Assembly: GCA_036245525.1 (NCBI GenBank)
Contig: BTPG01000001.1
Coordinates: 224,881,748-224,945,747 of the forward strand
Length of the DNA: 64,000 bases
From: Semisulcospira habei
Taxonomy: Eukaryota > Mollusca > Gastropoda > Semisulcospiridae
Direction of reading: 5' to 3'
A program made the position numbers and the translations under genes. Under the pieces are notes generated by a model. That model was not told the DNA's origin and did not search any database. It saw nothing but the letters and a program-made list of their open reading frames with translations. Of the stretch, positions 32,857-43,932 are shown piece after piece. Within the stretch, counting starts at the first letter, position 1. Every line of letters begins with the position of its first letter.

Positions 32857-33256
32857 GGTGCATGCCATGGATCAATGTATAGAAGCTGTTAAGGACTGGA
32901 TGACAGGCAACAAGCTAAAGCCATCTTTGGCCATTTTCAGGGCTATACTGAAAACACTTTTTTTGATATTTTTTTCAATTCCGCCTTTATGTATCTATTT
33001 ATCAGGCTCTCGAAATGTTATGTTTACTATTTCAGTATTGCGTCAGTGTGCATTTGGACCTATGAGTGATGTTATTTTTGTACGTTGTCGGTACCTTAGT
33101 TAGTTAATTTCAATTAGATAATCTAGATGTAAAGCGTTCTGAGCCTTTTTTTGTGTGTGTGGGGATATTGCAACATTTACAAGGCAATCGCAGTAAATTA
33201 ACGCGTAGACACTTTTATTGGCTTTTACAGGGCGGGAAGATCAAATTAAACCCTCT

Positions 33257-33379
33257 TAACCCCAAGGCCCCATTTCCCAATTTTTGGAGTTGTCACCTGA
33301 CACTATGTACCAGTTGCAAGAGGTGGATTGAACATGATAATTCAGTCCTGTTGCAGGGTCCCGTCGCTAAATAGGTTAA
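33257..33379. mobile_element. Foldback MITE family A, copy A15, hairpin lost
   Basis: TTAACCCCAAGGCCCCATTT ... CATGATAATTCA is followed at once by GTCCTGTTGCAGGG...GGTTAA. The outer parts match family A (reverse orientation), but the whole central hairpin is missing. Confidence 0.7.
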
Positions 33380-33555
33380 AGAGATAGAAGAGATAAAGGG
33401 ACACTACACAAATCAGTGCGTAGACACTTGTCTCGGCCGTATTTCAGCATTTATCTCCCCTTACACATGATGCACGATTGTACTCACTCGACCTTTCACT
33501 AAAAAAGCCAAGTAGCCACAGCCGTCAACAGAACATGGATACGAAATGGTGTCAG

Positions 33556-33622
33556 AATGAGGCATAGATCTCCATGAGCCCCCGCAACTGCGGGGGCTCA
33601 TGAGGATCTATGTCTCTTTCAG
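33556..33622. mobile_element. Foldback MITE family B, copy B10
   Basis: AATGAGGCATAGATCTCCAT / inverse with GCAACTGC centre. Confidence 0.85.
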
Positions 33623-33904
33623 CTGGATCAAGTTCACGACGCCTTTTTCTCGACACGACAGCCTCTCAGACGAATTGGTCCATTGCACCATGATGGCCTG
33701 CAGTTACCACAAGGTTCAGACAAAATCATATTGGACTGACCCAACCCACAGGCTGCGGTCGAAGAACGCGTTTCGAAATAATGTGTCTCGACGCACGTAT
33801 TCTTAGTTCTGTTTCACAGTCTTCATTAAATCGATCGCGGAAAAATGTTTCTCGACCGTAAACTGTGACTGCAGTTAGTAACGGACAATGGAAAACGCAG
33901 CCTG

Positions 33905-34135
33905 TGCATCCCCCCGCCCCCCCCCCCCCCTTCAATACCCCATCTTCCCCCCCCCCCCTTATCATTCGTCCCCTTCTCCTCCCCTATCCCCACCCCCGGC
34001 CCCCACCATCTCTACAACCCTCACAGCCTGACATGACACCCTGAGACATCTGCCCCTCCCTCCCCACGCCCTTCCCCCTCCCCCCGTCCCCTCCCCTTCC
34101 CCCCCTCCCCCCTCCCCCTCCCCTGCTATAAACCT
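33905..34135. repeat. C-rich low-complexity tract
   Basis: Successive C-runs and CCCCTCC motifs. Able to form G-quadruplexes on the minus strand. Confidence 0.8.
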
Positions 34136-34169
34136 TTCACTGTGCAAAACGTGATATAGGCCAGAAAAT

Positions 34170-34172
<3 letters not shown>

Positions 34173-34254
<82 letters not shown>
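34173..34254. repeat. (CT)n microsatellite
   Basis: About 41 units. Confidence 0.95.
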
Positions 34255-34260
<6 letters not shown>

Positions 34261-34556
34261 AGGTTTATGTTCGGGCGTGCAATGTCATATTTCAACAAAA
34301 CAGGACAAGACAAGAGGAGACTACAGCATCGTCTGGATCGCACAAAGTTTAATCATGAATTGATTAATAAGTTTGTGCTTCAACAAACAAAGAAAGAAAC
34401 AAACAAACATGATGCAAGAGACTCCACTCTTCACTGCAGGAGACATAACGGGACCGTTATGGCTTGAAGCTGGCAAACAGACCGTGACTGTCCACTTTAT
34501 TTCAGGCCTTCATAATTTTTCTTTGAGTTTGTTTTTATTTTGCTCTGTAACCTGCC

Positions 34557-34622
34557 ACACTGGTTGTCTGCCTCGATTCGCTGCGCTGACCAGCGCAGCG
34601 AATCGAGGGAGACAACCAGTGT
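34557..34622. mobile_element. Foldback family E, reference copy E1
   Basis: CACACTGGTTGTCTGCCTCG + ATTCGCTGCGCTG, loop AC, then the inverse. Very few mismatches over 32-bp arms. Confidence 0.85.
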
Positions 34623-34869
34623 CACGTCCTGCATCTGGCACTGGAAGTGTAAGAGGCACTTGGAGTTCGCTGTCCTGTCCAGACTGATCTATGCGAAGTT
34701 CAGTAGAGAACGGAGGCGTTTTCAAGTCCACTGGCTTAAATCTCTCGCCGGTTGTGTCACCTCGCTAAGCACAGGGGATGTAATGAATGATACGTCTCGT
34801 CGACTACAGTCCGCCCTCAATCGCTGCACCAAAAATATCTCTCCCTATGTGTGGGACTGGGACCGATAA
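34623..34869 (+). other. Open reading frame of unknown nature
   Basis: A frame open over more than 240 bases: SCIWHWKCKRHLEFAVLSRL, IYAKFSRERRRFQVHWLKSL, LQSALNRCTKNISPYVWDWD-stop. Composition is protein-like (many Trp, Arg, Cys) and it directly follows the hairpin at 34557. It could be a terminal exon on the plus strand or a transposon relic; I recognise no family. Confidence 0.2.
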
Positions 34870-34879
34870 AAAATATTTC

Positions 34880-34948
34880 AGCAAGCTGCACAGATTCACA
34901 TGAGCCCTTGCGTTCACTGGGGCTCATGTGAATCCGTGCAGCTTGCAG
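34880..34948. mobile_element. Foldback MITE family B, diverged copy B11
   Basis: GCAAGCTGCACAGATTCACA / TGTGAATCCGTGCAGCTTGC; outer arm sequence differs from other B copies but both arms changed alike. Confidence 0.75.
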
Positions 34949-35212
34949 ATAAAAGGGTTTTGACACGGAGCGGCGGCACAGTTATCTACCGTTTTAATAC
35001 TTTGAGATTTTGCTAACGATAGGACTTGACAGAGTTATCTCCCTCTCTTGAGCCCTAGATGATGCAAGGGAGCCGACCGTGACTGCGAAGTTCTTTTGTG
35101 AGCGTGACTGCGAATTCTGGTTGGTGAGTTATTCATAGCTAAGGGTATAAGGAGAATATGGGAGATGGTGCGTTTCGGCAACCAAAAAATGACATCTTGA
35201 AAATGTCGGGGT

Positions 35213-35520
35213 CAGAGGCGGATCTAGGGAGGGAAGAGAGAGAGGGGGGGGGTGAAGGACGATCTTAGGGGTTCCGGACCCCCCCTCCCCCTCCCCCCAC
35301 CCCACCCCCGGCCCAAAATGTTTAAAACGCTACATCAAATAAGTCTTTTTTGGGTCGTCTGGACCCCCTACCCCCATTCTCTCTCTCTCTCTCTCTCCCC
35401 CCCCCCCCCCCTTCCATTTTCGATATTCCGGCGGCTAGTAAGAAGGTCTGGTGCAAGGGGTTCTCACACACGCTTGGCGTGCTTACCCCCCCCCCCCCCC
35501 CCACCCCCTCCCCCTGTGGG
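35213..35520. repeat. G/C-run region starting with a hAT-type end
   Basis: CAGAGGCGGATCTAGGGAGG (35214) resembles the CAGNGGCGGATCTAG terminus of hAT-type elements, followed by G-, C- and CT-tracts up to 35510. A matching right end was not found. Confidence 0.35.
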
Positions 35521-35595
35521 CGATAGCATATTTCAAGTACGTTCGAGTCAGTTTCAGTTCAGGTCAGTTAGTCGTGCGGGATGGGGTCACTGCAC

Positions 35596-35682
35596 TAACC
35601 CCTTGGCCCGGTGACGCGTTTTGTCGAGGTGATTCCTGCAGGAACCACCTTGACAAAACGCGCCACCGAGAGCCAATAGGCT
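35596..35682. mobile_element. Foldback MITE family C variant, copy C3
   Basis: GGTGACGCGTTTTGTCGAGG + TGATTCC centre TGCA, inverse with a few changes. Shares the centre of family C but has different arms. Confidence 0.75.
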
Positions 35683-35845
35683 AGCCAGCGAGGGAGTGCA
35701 CTCGATCATGGCCCTGGGCCCCCGAATGTCCTGGGCAGTAAGAGTGGACAATATACATGAGGGAAGGAATAACAAAATAAATTCATTTCACCTTTCACCC
35801 TTTCTCGGCTACCAGCTGGCGAAAATTGGATTTTAAAAGTCGTTG

Positions 35846-35936
35846 TTAACCTTTGGGTGTCGGTAGCAGTTTTAGTCTCGATGATTCCTGCAGGAATCAT
35901 CGCGACTAAAACCGCTATCAACACCCAAAGGGTTAA
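35846..35936. mobile_element. Foldback MITE family C, reference copy C4
   Basis: A 91-bp unit from TTAA to TTAA that is one palindrome from end to end: TTAACCTTTGGGTGTCGGTA, GCAGTTTTAGTCTCGATGAT, TCCTGCAGGA, then the inverse. Three arm mismatches. No asymmetric sequence, unlike family A. Confidence 0.88.
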
Positions 35937-35980
35937 CTCGACGCAAAAGAGTCCAAGAAACAAGGACACAAATTGGTTTC

Positions 35981-36057
35981 AGCAAGAGGCATAGATCCTC
36001 ATGAGCCCCCGCAATTGCGGGGGGGGGGGGGGGGTCATGAGTATCCATGCATCTTGC
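35981..36057. mobile_element. Foldback MITE family B, copy B12, with G-run in arm
   Basis: Usual arms, but the right inner arm GCGGGGGCTC has become a run of about 16 G. Confidence 0.8.
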
Positions 36058-36149
36058 AGTTGGGTGGTGGTCAGTATTTCTCGGCTTTGAAGGGGTTAAA
36101 ATTGACTGTGGTAATATAAAGGAAGGGCCTAAAAAGGCAGCGCATCTAC

Positions 36150-36320
36150 TGCAGGATATGAATCAGCTATGATAGGTTGAGGGTAGTGCTAGTTTTATTT
36201 AGCTTGGGGTCTTCCAACACTGAACTATTCGGCTATCTTTTTTTTTTTTTTCTTTTTTTTTTTTCAAAAGGCGCCAAGCTAATCTGGCCCTACCCTTTAA
36301 TTAGCATGGAGGATCCGTCT
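36150..36320. mobile_element. Foldback MITE family A, copy A14, disrupted
   Basis: Left arm AGGTTGAGGGTAGTGCTAG..TTAGCTTGG and right arm GGCGCCAAGCTAATCTGGCC are separated by about 75 bases that include a T-rich tract. Confidence 0.65.
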
Positions 36321-36424
36321 AACACTGTCATGTCGTAGGAGTGAATGATTTAAAAAAAAAAAAAAAACCCAAAACACAACTCCTTCTCAACTACTGACGG
36401 CGTCTTAACAGCGAATGACATTTT

Positions 36425-36504
36425 ATAACCCTTTCACTGCCATTGACGATACGCGTCTTTTTCGCCGAGCGATATCGTCTCGTCAGCAGCAGCCAAGTAG
36501 TTAA
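36425..36504. mobile_element. Foldback MITE family J, copy J2
   Basis: ATAACCCTTTCACTGCCATT, GACGATACGCG; right part GCGATATCGTC...AGTAGTTAA. Its right TTAA is the left TTAA of the next copy. Confidence 0.6.
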
Positions 36505-36714
36505 CTCATTTAGCCCGACGGCCGTATTATACCAATTTTGGAGGCGTCATCTAATGACTATGCATCAGTTGCAGGAGATGGATCGACCATGATAATTCAA
36601 GGGCAGTGCCAGATTAGCTTGGCGCCGACAGGCGCCAAGCTAATCTGGCACTACCCTTGAATTATCATGGTTGACCCATCTCCTGCTGTAGTGCATCAGG
36701 GCTGAATGGGTTAA
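36501..36714. mobile_element. Foldback MITE family A, full-length copy A10
   Basis: 214 bp with TTAA at both ends, in the orientation opposite to copy A6. Core 36575-36686, T-type, loop GACA. Confidence 0.9.
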
Positions 36715-36998
36715 AAGCGCCCTTTAAAATACTACACGCCTTTTTATACTAATACAACTTTCCATAACAATCCCGCAAACTACACAACTCAATCAATCAG
36801 AAAAAAAACGTAACCAAAACTCATTAATATTCATGAAAAAGAGCACTCTAGTTCCGCCTACAACTTTCTACAAGGTTTCGACTAATTCCGGAAAATCCGT
36901 GATAATCGTTATTGTTGCTAACATGTTTATTTTGACGTCATATCTGAGGGCACTAGAAAGGTCGCGACCCTGCCCGAATCTTCCAGTCTAATGTTATT

Positions 36999-37767
36999 CT
37001 CTTGGCTTGACTTCGCGAACGAAGATTTTATAGGAGTGGCCCACGACGTCTGCAGGCTTGTTCGTGGCTGCGGAGGCCAATCCGAGACAGGCAGGTTCGA
37101 CCGCAGTGGCTGCAGGGGAAGGTATGGCCAGGGTTCTGAGCTGCGGCATCTCTGTTTTTTCTCCTGAGCCGCTTGTCCTTAAGGCTAGCTCTGTGAGAGT
37201 CCTCAAAGGAGACAGCTGCCTTGTAAATGGTGGAGCGCCAGGTGTCACGGTCCGCAGCAAGCGAAGACCACTGGTGGTGGTCGATTTGGCAGGCACTAAG
37301 TGACTTCTTGAGACAGTCTTTGTATCTCTTCTTTGGTGCCCCTCTGTCACGGTGTCCAGTAGCAAGCTCGCCGAACAGGGTGATCTTTGGTAGGCGATGA
37401 TCCTCCATCCTGGAGACATGCCCCGCCCAGCGGAGCTGTGTCCGCAGCAGCAAAGCCTTGATGCTCACAGTTTCAGCCTGTTCAAGGACCTCGACGTTGG
37501 TGACATAGTCACTCCAGTGAATGCCCAGGATGGTACGCAGGCAGCGCTGGTGGAAGCGTTCGAGGAGTCGTAGTTGGCTGCGGTAGAGGGCCCAAGACTC
37601 GGAACCATACAGCAGGGTGGTGAGGACCACAGCTCTGTACACGCTGATCTTGGTGCCTGTTTTCAGCTGTTGATTGTGCCACACCCGCTTGAAAAGTCGC
37701 CCGAAAGCGCTGTTCGCTTTTGCCAGCCTGCTGTCAAGCTCCTTGTCCAGCAGACAAGGACAAGGAG
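36999..37767 (-). mobile_element. APE-type LINE, copy 3, strongly 5' truncated
   Basis: Thumb, C-terminal region (RWAGHVSRMEDHRLPK) and CCHC finger (CSHCGRTCLSRIGLRSHEQA) only, one frame from about 37750 to 37030. CTAATGTTATT occurs directly on both sides (36988-36998, 37768-37778), an 11-bp target duplication. At the truncated end, GGACAAGGAG is repeated in inverted form within 20 bases. Confidence 0.93.
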
Positions 37768-37971
37768 CTAATGTTATTACAATGTAGTGAAAATACATGT
37801 CATAACAAAAAATCGCAATTATCCGTGCAATAGAAAATGAATCTTACTAAAAGGTACGTAATTCTTATCCAAAAGAACTCAAATGAATAGCGGATCTTGC
37901 CTATGATCAACACACACACGCATGCTCTCAAAAGAATAACACAACCACAAACGTATCAACACACATCGAAT

Positions 37972-38385
37972 AGCTTTCAGAAGAACATGCAGGTGTACTT
38001 AGTATGCCAAGTAGCTAGGTAAAGTCAACCTGATTTCACACAAATTATAGCAAGACTGAAATTGTACCGTGAAATCATTAGTTCAGTCACCATTCTGTCA
38101 AAGTCTTTCAAGCGAAAGCGAAACTCATATATTAAATATAATATTATATAAAAACAAAATATACGTCGTGACAAATGACGTTTGACAAACCAATGACGCG
38201 TATATACAGCGAGTGCCCTTTTTAGAGTTCATTATGACGCATTGGTACATCTGCGAGGCTTTTTCAGAAGGAGATATTTCAACAGCAGTATCAGGTCAAA
38301 GACAAAAGCTAGAGACCCTAGATAACGAACACTGCTCTCATATTGAAGGGACTTTGTGGGTTATGGTTGATCCCATCTTGCTGTC
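37972..38385 (+). repeat. Repeat family L, copy 2
   Basis: Matches 18410-18776 from CTTTCAGAAGAACATGCAGG to GTTATGGTTGATCCCATCTT. Lacks the internal hairpin. A frame over its last 150 bases resembles, at peptide level, that of the inverted copy at 47150 (SGQRQK, SHIEGT, WVMV). Confidence 0.7.
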
Positions 38386-38529
38386 TCCTTATACAAATAC
38401 TGCATCAAGAAAAAGGCGTACAGCCTCTTCCATGCCACAGTATTACATTGTTGTTTCTGAAATCTTATTTCATTCAACGACCAACCAAAAGCCAAAACAG
38501 TTCAAAAAGCATGGATACAAATTGGTCTC

Positions 38530-38638
38530 AGCAAGAGGCATAGATCCTCATGAGCCCCCGCAGTCGCGGGGGCTCATGAGGATCTATGCCTCTTGCGGTC
38601 AAATCGTGGTCACTTCGTCTCGGCAGTGAAGGGGTTAA
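38530..38638. mobile_element. Foldback MITE family B, copy B13
   Basis: Perfect arms (38530-38597), GCAAGAGGCATAGATCCTCA + TGAGCCCCCGC, then CTCGGCAGTGAAGGGGTTAA. Confidence 0.9.
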
Positions 38639-38658
38639 CGCACCTTTGAAATGCTAGA

Positions 38659-38809
38659 TTAACCCATTCAGCCCTGAAGCACTAAGGGCAGGAGATGGGT
38701 CGACCATGATAATTCAAGGGTAGTGCCAGATTAGCTTGGCGCCTGTCGGTGCATAGTCATTAGATGACGCCTCCAAAATGTAGGAAATACGGCCGTCGGG
38801 CTGAATGAC
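38659..38809. mobile_element. Foldback MITE family A, copy A11, one arm deleted
   Basis: Intact left half to GCTTGGCGCCTGTCGG, then directly GTGCATAGTCATTAGATGAC. The entire right hairpin arm is gone and the deletion starts at the loop. Confidence 0.85.
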
Positions 38810-39064
38810 TGGAGTTGAAGTGTGTGCACGAGACTGAGAGTGAAATAGTTAATTTCCGTTCAGCAGACGTGAACTTTGTATTTTCTATTTTCGTCTCTTT
38901 TTAGGTCTCATAAAATGGCTATGCACCAAGATGAAAGGCGCAAAAGTTCGCAAAAGACGGATTTTGTCCAGAAGTCTCTTAAAGTTGAGCGTGTTTACTG
39001 GAAAGGGCTTGATCTCGCTTCGCGTTCCACATTGCACTTTCAGCGGAAATTAAAACGCCATTTT

Positions 39065-39116
39065 ACACGTCGCTAGAAAGTACGTGATCTTTGAGTGTTT
39101 GCCATGTAGTGTGCCC

Positions 39117-39213
<97 letters not shown>

Positions 39214-39344
39214 TGTGTATGTGTGTGAGATTGTCTGTGTGTGATTGTCTGTATGTGTATGTCTGTGTTTGTCTGCGTGCGTGCGTGCATGCCATTGTAC
39301 ACGTTGCTAGAAAAGACATGAACTCTGGTTGTTTACATGTGCGC

Positions 39345-39352
<8 letters not shown>
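39065..39352 (+). repeat. Tandem duplication of about 235 bp with GT tracts
   Basis: ACACGTCGCTAGAAAGTACG...TGTGCCCGAGTGTG (39065) recurs as ACACGTTGCTAGAAAAGACA...GTGCGCCCGTGTG (39299); each is followed by a (GT)n tract. Confidence 0.65.
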
Positions 39353-39403
<51 letters not shown>

Positions 39404-39516
39404 CGTGTGTGTGTGTGTGTTTGTTTTGTGTGTGTATTTTGTGTTGGTGTGGGTGCGTGCGTGTGTGCGTGCGCGCGCGCGTGTATGTGTGTGTGTGTTT
39501 ATGTGTGTGTGTGTGT
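39119..39516. repeat. (GT)n microsatellite arrays 5' of LINE copy 4
   Basis: Three GT/GCGC tracts. VCVCVC reading frames run into the LINE and should not be taken as its N-terminus. Confidence 0.95.
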
Positions 39517-42500
39517 CAGGCGTGGGTTTCATGGTCAAGACCTCCATTGCGACTAAGCTGGAAAACCTACCAACGGGTCACTCAGACCGCATCATGTCCA
39601 TGCGCCTCCCACTGAGACACCAGCAACACGTCACCCTTCTCAGTGTGTGCTCCCCAACCCTCCTGGCAGAGCCTGCTGAAAAGGACAAGTTTTACACTGA
39701 CATGCGCAGCCTCATACAGAGCACCCCTGCAGACGACAAAGTCATCATCCTTGGCGACTTCAACGCCAGAGTGGGCCAGGACTCTGAAGCCTGGAAAGGA
39801 GTCCTCGGCAAGCATGGCGTCGGGAACTGCAATGACAATGGCCGCCTACTGTTGGAGTTCTGTGCAGAGCAGCAACTGGTCATCACCAACACTACTTTTC
39901 AGGAAAAAGGACAGTCGAAAGACCACCTGGATGCATCCTCGCTCCAAACACTGGCACCTTATCGACTATGTCCTAGTGCGTCAGAGGGACCGCAGTGATG
40001 TCCTCCTCACCAGAGTGATGCCCAGCGCAGAGTGCCACACTGACCACCGCCTTGTCCGCTGCAAACTCAGGCTCCACGTCAAGCCAAAACCCAAGAAATG
40101 GGGTCCCCCCAAGAAAAAGCTTGATGTTGCCAGCCTTCAGCGTGACGACGTTAAAGCGGCCTTTCAGACAGATTTACAGCGCAGGCTCAAAGACACACAG
40201 GACCCAGCAGACTCCTCCCCTGAAACACTCTGGGAACAACTGAAAACTGCTATTGCAAAATCCTCTGCAGAAGTCTTGGGTTTCGCTAGAAAGAAGAACA
40301 AAGACTGGTTTGACGAAAACGATGTTGAGATCCAGGAACACCTAGCAAAAAAAAAAGAAAAAAAGAGCCGCCCATCAGGCCCACCTAGCCCAGCCTTCCT
40401 GCCCTGTGAAAAAGTCTGCCTTCCGCCTCGTCTGCAGCAGTCTCCAGCGCAAGCTCAGAGATCTCCAGAATGAGTGGTGGACCAGACTTGCACAGAGGAC
40501 CCAGCTTTGCGCTGACAATGGTGACTACAGGGGCTTCTACGAAGCACTGAAAGCAGTGTATGGCCCCAGGCACCTGGTACAAAGTCCCCTGCGAAGCGCG
40601 AATGGCCAGGCACTCCTCACTGATAATACCTCCATCTTGAACCGCTGGTCGGAGTACTTTCAGAGCCTCTTCAGCGCTGAGCGCACTGTTCAAGAAGCAG
40701 TCGTCCTACAAATCCCACAACTCCCAGTAAAGGTTGAATTGGACGAACCGCCCACCGCTGAAGAGACCCTCACAGCCATCCACCAGCTCAAGAGTGGCAA
40801 AGCAGCAGGCATTGATGGAATACCGCCAGAGATCTGGAAAAATGGAGGCACAGCACTGCACAACAAGCTCCATGACCTCTTTCTCTGCTGCTGGGAGGAA
40901 GGAACACTACCAAAGGATCTCCGTGATGCTGTCGTTATCACCCTGTACAAGAACAAAGGCGAGAAGTCTGACTGTTCCAACTATCGGGGAATTACCTTGC
41001 TGTCCATTGCTGGGAAAATTCTTGCAAGGCTGCTCCTGAATCGGCTGGTACCTGCCATCGCTGAAGACCACCTCCCAGAGGGTCAGTGTGGCTTCAGAGC
41101 AAACAGGAGCACCACCGATATGGTCTTTTGCTGAGACAGCTTCAGGAGAAGTGCCGCGAGCAGAACAAAGGGCTGTACATAACGTTTGTCGACCTAACAA
41201 AAGCGTTCGACACTGTCAGCAGGCAAGGCATGTGGCAGATCCTGGAGCGACTTGGCTGTCCCCCAAAGTTCCTCAGCATGATTGTCCAGCTACACGAGAA
41301 CCAGCAAGGCCAGGTCAGACTCAACAATGACCTCTCCGAACAATTCCCTATTCTCAACGGCGTAAAGCAGGGCTGCGTGCTGGCACCGACCCTCTTCACC
41401 ATCTTTTTTAGCATGATGTTGAAGCAGGCCACAGTGGACCTCGATGATGACGATGTAGTGTACATCAGGTATCGTCTCCATGGCAGCCTGTTCAACCTCA
41501 GACGACTGCAGGCCCACACGAAAACCCTAGACCAACTGATTCGTGAGCTGCTTTTTGCTGATGACGCTGCCCTCGTTGCACACACAGAGAGAGCCTTGCA
41601 GCGCATCTCGTCCTGTTTCGCAGACGCTGCCCAGCTCTTTGGACTCGAGGTCAGTCTGAAAAAGACAGAGGTCCTCCATCAGCCGGCACCCAAGACAGTG
41701 TATCGCCCTCCTCACATCACCATTGGCGAGTCTGAACTAAAGTCAGTGCACCAGTTTACTTACCTTGGCTGCATTATCACGTCGGACGCCAAGCTGGACA
41801 GGGAGCTTGACAGCAGGCTGGCAAAAGCGAACAGCGCTTTCGGGCGACTTTTCAAGCGGGTGTGGCACAATCAACAGCTGAAAACAGGCACCAAGATTAG
41901 CGTGTACAGAGCTGTGGTCCTCACCACCCTGCTGTATGGTTCCGAGTCCTGGACCCTCTACCGCAGCCAACTACGACTCCTCGAACGCTTCCACCAGCGC
42001 TGCCTGCGCACCATCTTGGGCATTCACTGGAGTGACTATGTCACCAACGTCGAGGTCCTTGAACAGGCTGAAACTGTGAGCATCGAGGCTTTGCTGCTGC
42101 GGACACAGCTCCGCTGGGCGGGGCATGTCTCCAGGATGGAGGATCATCGCCTACCAAAGATCACCCTGTTCGGCGAGCTTGCTATTGGACACCGTGACAG
42201 AGGGGCACCAAAGAAGAGATACAAAGACTGTCTCAAGAAGTCACTTAGTGCCTGCCAAATCGACCACCACCAGTGGTCTTCGCTTGCTGTGGACCGTGAC
42301 ACTTGGCGCTCCACCATTTACAAGGCAGCTGTCTCCTTTGAGGACTCTCGCAGAGCTAGCCTTAAGGACAAGCGGCTCAGGAGAAAAAACAGAGATGCCG
42401 CAACTCAGAACCCTGGCCATACCTCCCCCTGCAGCCACTGCGGTCGAACCTGCCTGTCCCGGATTGGCCTCCGCAGCCACGAACAAGCCTGTAGACGTCG

Positions 42501-42545
42501 TGGGCAACTCCTATAAAATCTTCGTTCGTGAAGTCAAGCCAAGAG
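39517..42545 (+). mobile_element. APE-type LINE, copy 4, the longest
   Basis: Endonuclease part GFMVKTSIATKLENLP, VTLLSVCSPTL, VIILGDFNARVGQD (the conserved GDFNARVG Mg/DNA-binding loop, about 39750), HPRSKHWHLIDYVLV; then linker, RT and C-terminal finger CSHCGRTCLSRIGLRSHEQA (about 42435-42495). Frameshifts near 39930, 40450 and 41120 split it into four frames. GT microsatellites adjoin both ends (39119-39516 and 42589-42775). Confidence 0.93.
41086..42516 (+). pseudogene. LINE copy 4 RT and C-terminal finger frame, 476 codons
   Basis: Runs from TFVDLTKAFDTV through [23 protein letters not shown] (intact) and the thumb into the CCHC-type finger and the stop, the complete C-terminal half of the protein. 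The upstream fingers (KSGKAAGIDGIPPEIWK) lie in another frame (40406-41134), broken by a missing base near MVF-C. Confidence 0.9.
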
Positions 42546-42588
42546 AGATGTCTCTGAGTGTGTATGTGCGAGTTTTTGTGTGATTGCG

Positions 42589-42609
42589 TGAGTGTGTGTG
42601 TGTGCGTGC

Positions 42610-42660
<51 letters not shown>

Positions 42661-42743
42661 TGTGTGTGTGCGGACGCGAGCGGGTGATTGTGTTTGTATG
42701 TCTGTGTTTGTGTGCGTGCGTGTGTGCGTGTGTGTACGAGTGC

Positions 42744-42775
<32 letters not shown>
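42589..42775. repeat. (GT)n microsatellite 3' of LINE copy 4
   Basis: GT/GC tracts beginning about 45 bases after the LINE end. Confidence 0.95.
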
Positions 42776-42778
<3 letters not shown>

Positions 42779-42985
42779 AAAAACCTACATACACAAAAGA
42801 ACAAAACAAGCAAACAATCTAACAACAGTAATTGTTGATACAATAACCATGTTGTTCTCCCATTGGGGTGGCCTATGCATCACTGTCAAAAACTCAAGAA
42901 GATCAATGCATTTAAAATGTTTGCTAATGTATGTTTAACTGCTTGATTGCCGACAAAAAAAAAAAAGAAATCAACACGATTCAAC

Positions 42986-43052
42986 TGCAAGAGGCATAGA
43001 CCCCCATGAGCCCCCGCTAATGCGGGGGCTCATGAAGATCTATGCCTCTTGC
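42986..43052. mobile_element. Foldback MITE family B, copy B14
   Basis: GCAAGAGGCATAGACCCCCA / inverse; centre CTAATG. Confidence 0.85.
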
Positions 43053-43447
43053 TGAAAACAATTTAAAACCATGTTCCTGAGACCACTGGGGCAATTTCGC
43101 GTGGAATTTAGGAACATTTTACAAAAAACAATACCGGCGTCAACTGTGAGCGGTTTAACAATGTGGTAGTTGTTCTCTTTGAAAACTGCTTCAGGGCAAA
43201 ACGATGGCGCCTTTGCTCAGATTCTAATTGTCTGACAGATAATTTTAATTCACAACAAAGCAGAAGATGAAAAGAAACCTTTACGCGGCGGAAATTTGGT
43301 ATCGGGTGCGGTACGCTTTGATTATCATGACGTAACAGTAGCTAACCAATCCAGAGGCCGTGGACACAGGTGGAATTTTCGAAATCATTGTAAATTCAAA
43401 GTCAAAGATCTATAGCCGTCGAAGGAACTTGGATACAAAATCTTTTC

Positions 43448-43515
43448 AGCAAGAGGCATAGATCCTCATGAGCCCCCGCAAATGCGGGGGCCCATGAGGA
43501 TCTATACCTCTTGCA
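43448..43515. mobile_element. Foldback MITE family B, copy B15
   Basis: AGCAAGAGGCATAGATCCTC / inverse; centre AAAT; 400 bases from the previous copy. Confidence 0.88.
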
Positions 43516-43643
43516 GTTTGGTGGTGTTCAAATTTTTTTCTCATCAATTATGCGGTCGAGATTATGTAGCTTAGTCTTTTGAGGCCAGTTCATGTTTCTT
43601 GCAGATGGAGAGCTCCGGCTAAAAGCGATAGACTCTAAAAGGA

Positions 43644-43650
<7 letters not shown>

Positions 43651-43723
<73 letters not shown>
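43651..43723. repeat. (GA)n microsatellite
   Basis: About 36 units. Confidence 0.95.
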
Positions 43724-43724
<1 letters not shown>

Positions 43725-43784
43725 ATCACAAACTTTTCCCTTCTAGATGTCTTGGAAAGGTGTCTCTAACACATTACCACGCGC

Positions 43785-43932
<148 letters not shown>

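Larger units (their letters stand above)
32076..32905 (+). mobile_element. CR1-like LINE fragment, interrupted by two later insertions
   Basis: RT piece HNILL..., GVHQGSVLGPVLFSLYSQP and an intact HHKYADDTQLKK (32300-32333). The frame breaks off after TTCTCTCAAACAGTTCCCG (about 32370) and resumes at 32862 with MDQCIEAVKDWMTGNKLK, the segment that follows YADDT in this family. The material between consists of MITE A9 and a LINE 3' end in the opposite direction. Confidence 0.8.

Noticed and set aside
38876..39076. Possible plus-strand terminal exon after TCTCTTTTTAG
   Set aside because: Good acceptor look and a 55-codon basic frame, but no similarity, no upstream exon, and part of it is repeated in the neighbouring tandem duplication.
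39084..39516. Long open frames with VCVCVC, HTHTHT, ERERER, YYYYYY or IHPSIHPS at many loci
   Set aside because: They translate microsatellites (GT, CA, GA/CT, AAT, TCCA). Any uninterrupted simple repeat is open in several frames; none has a domain or a splice context.
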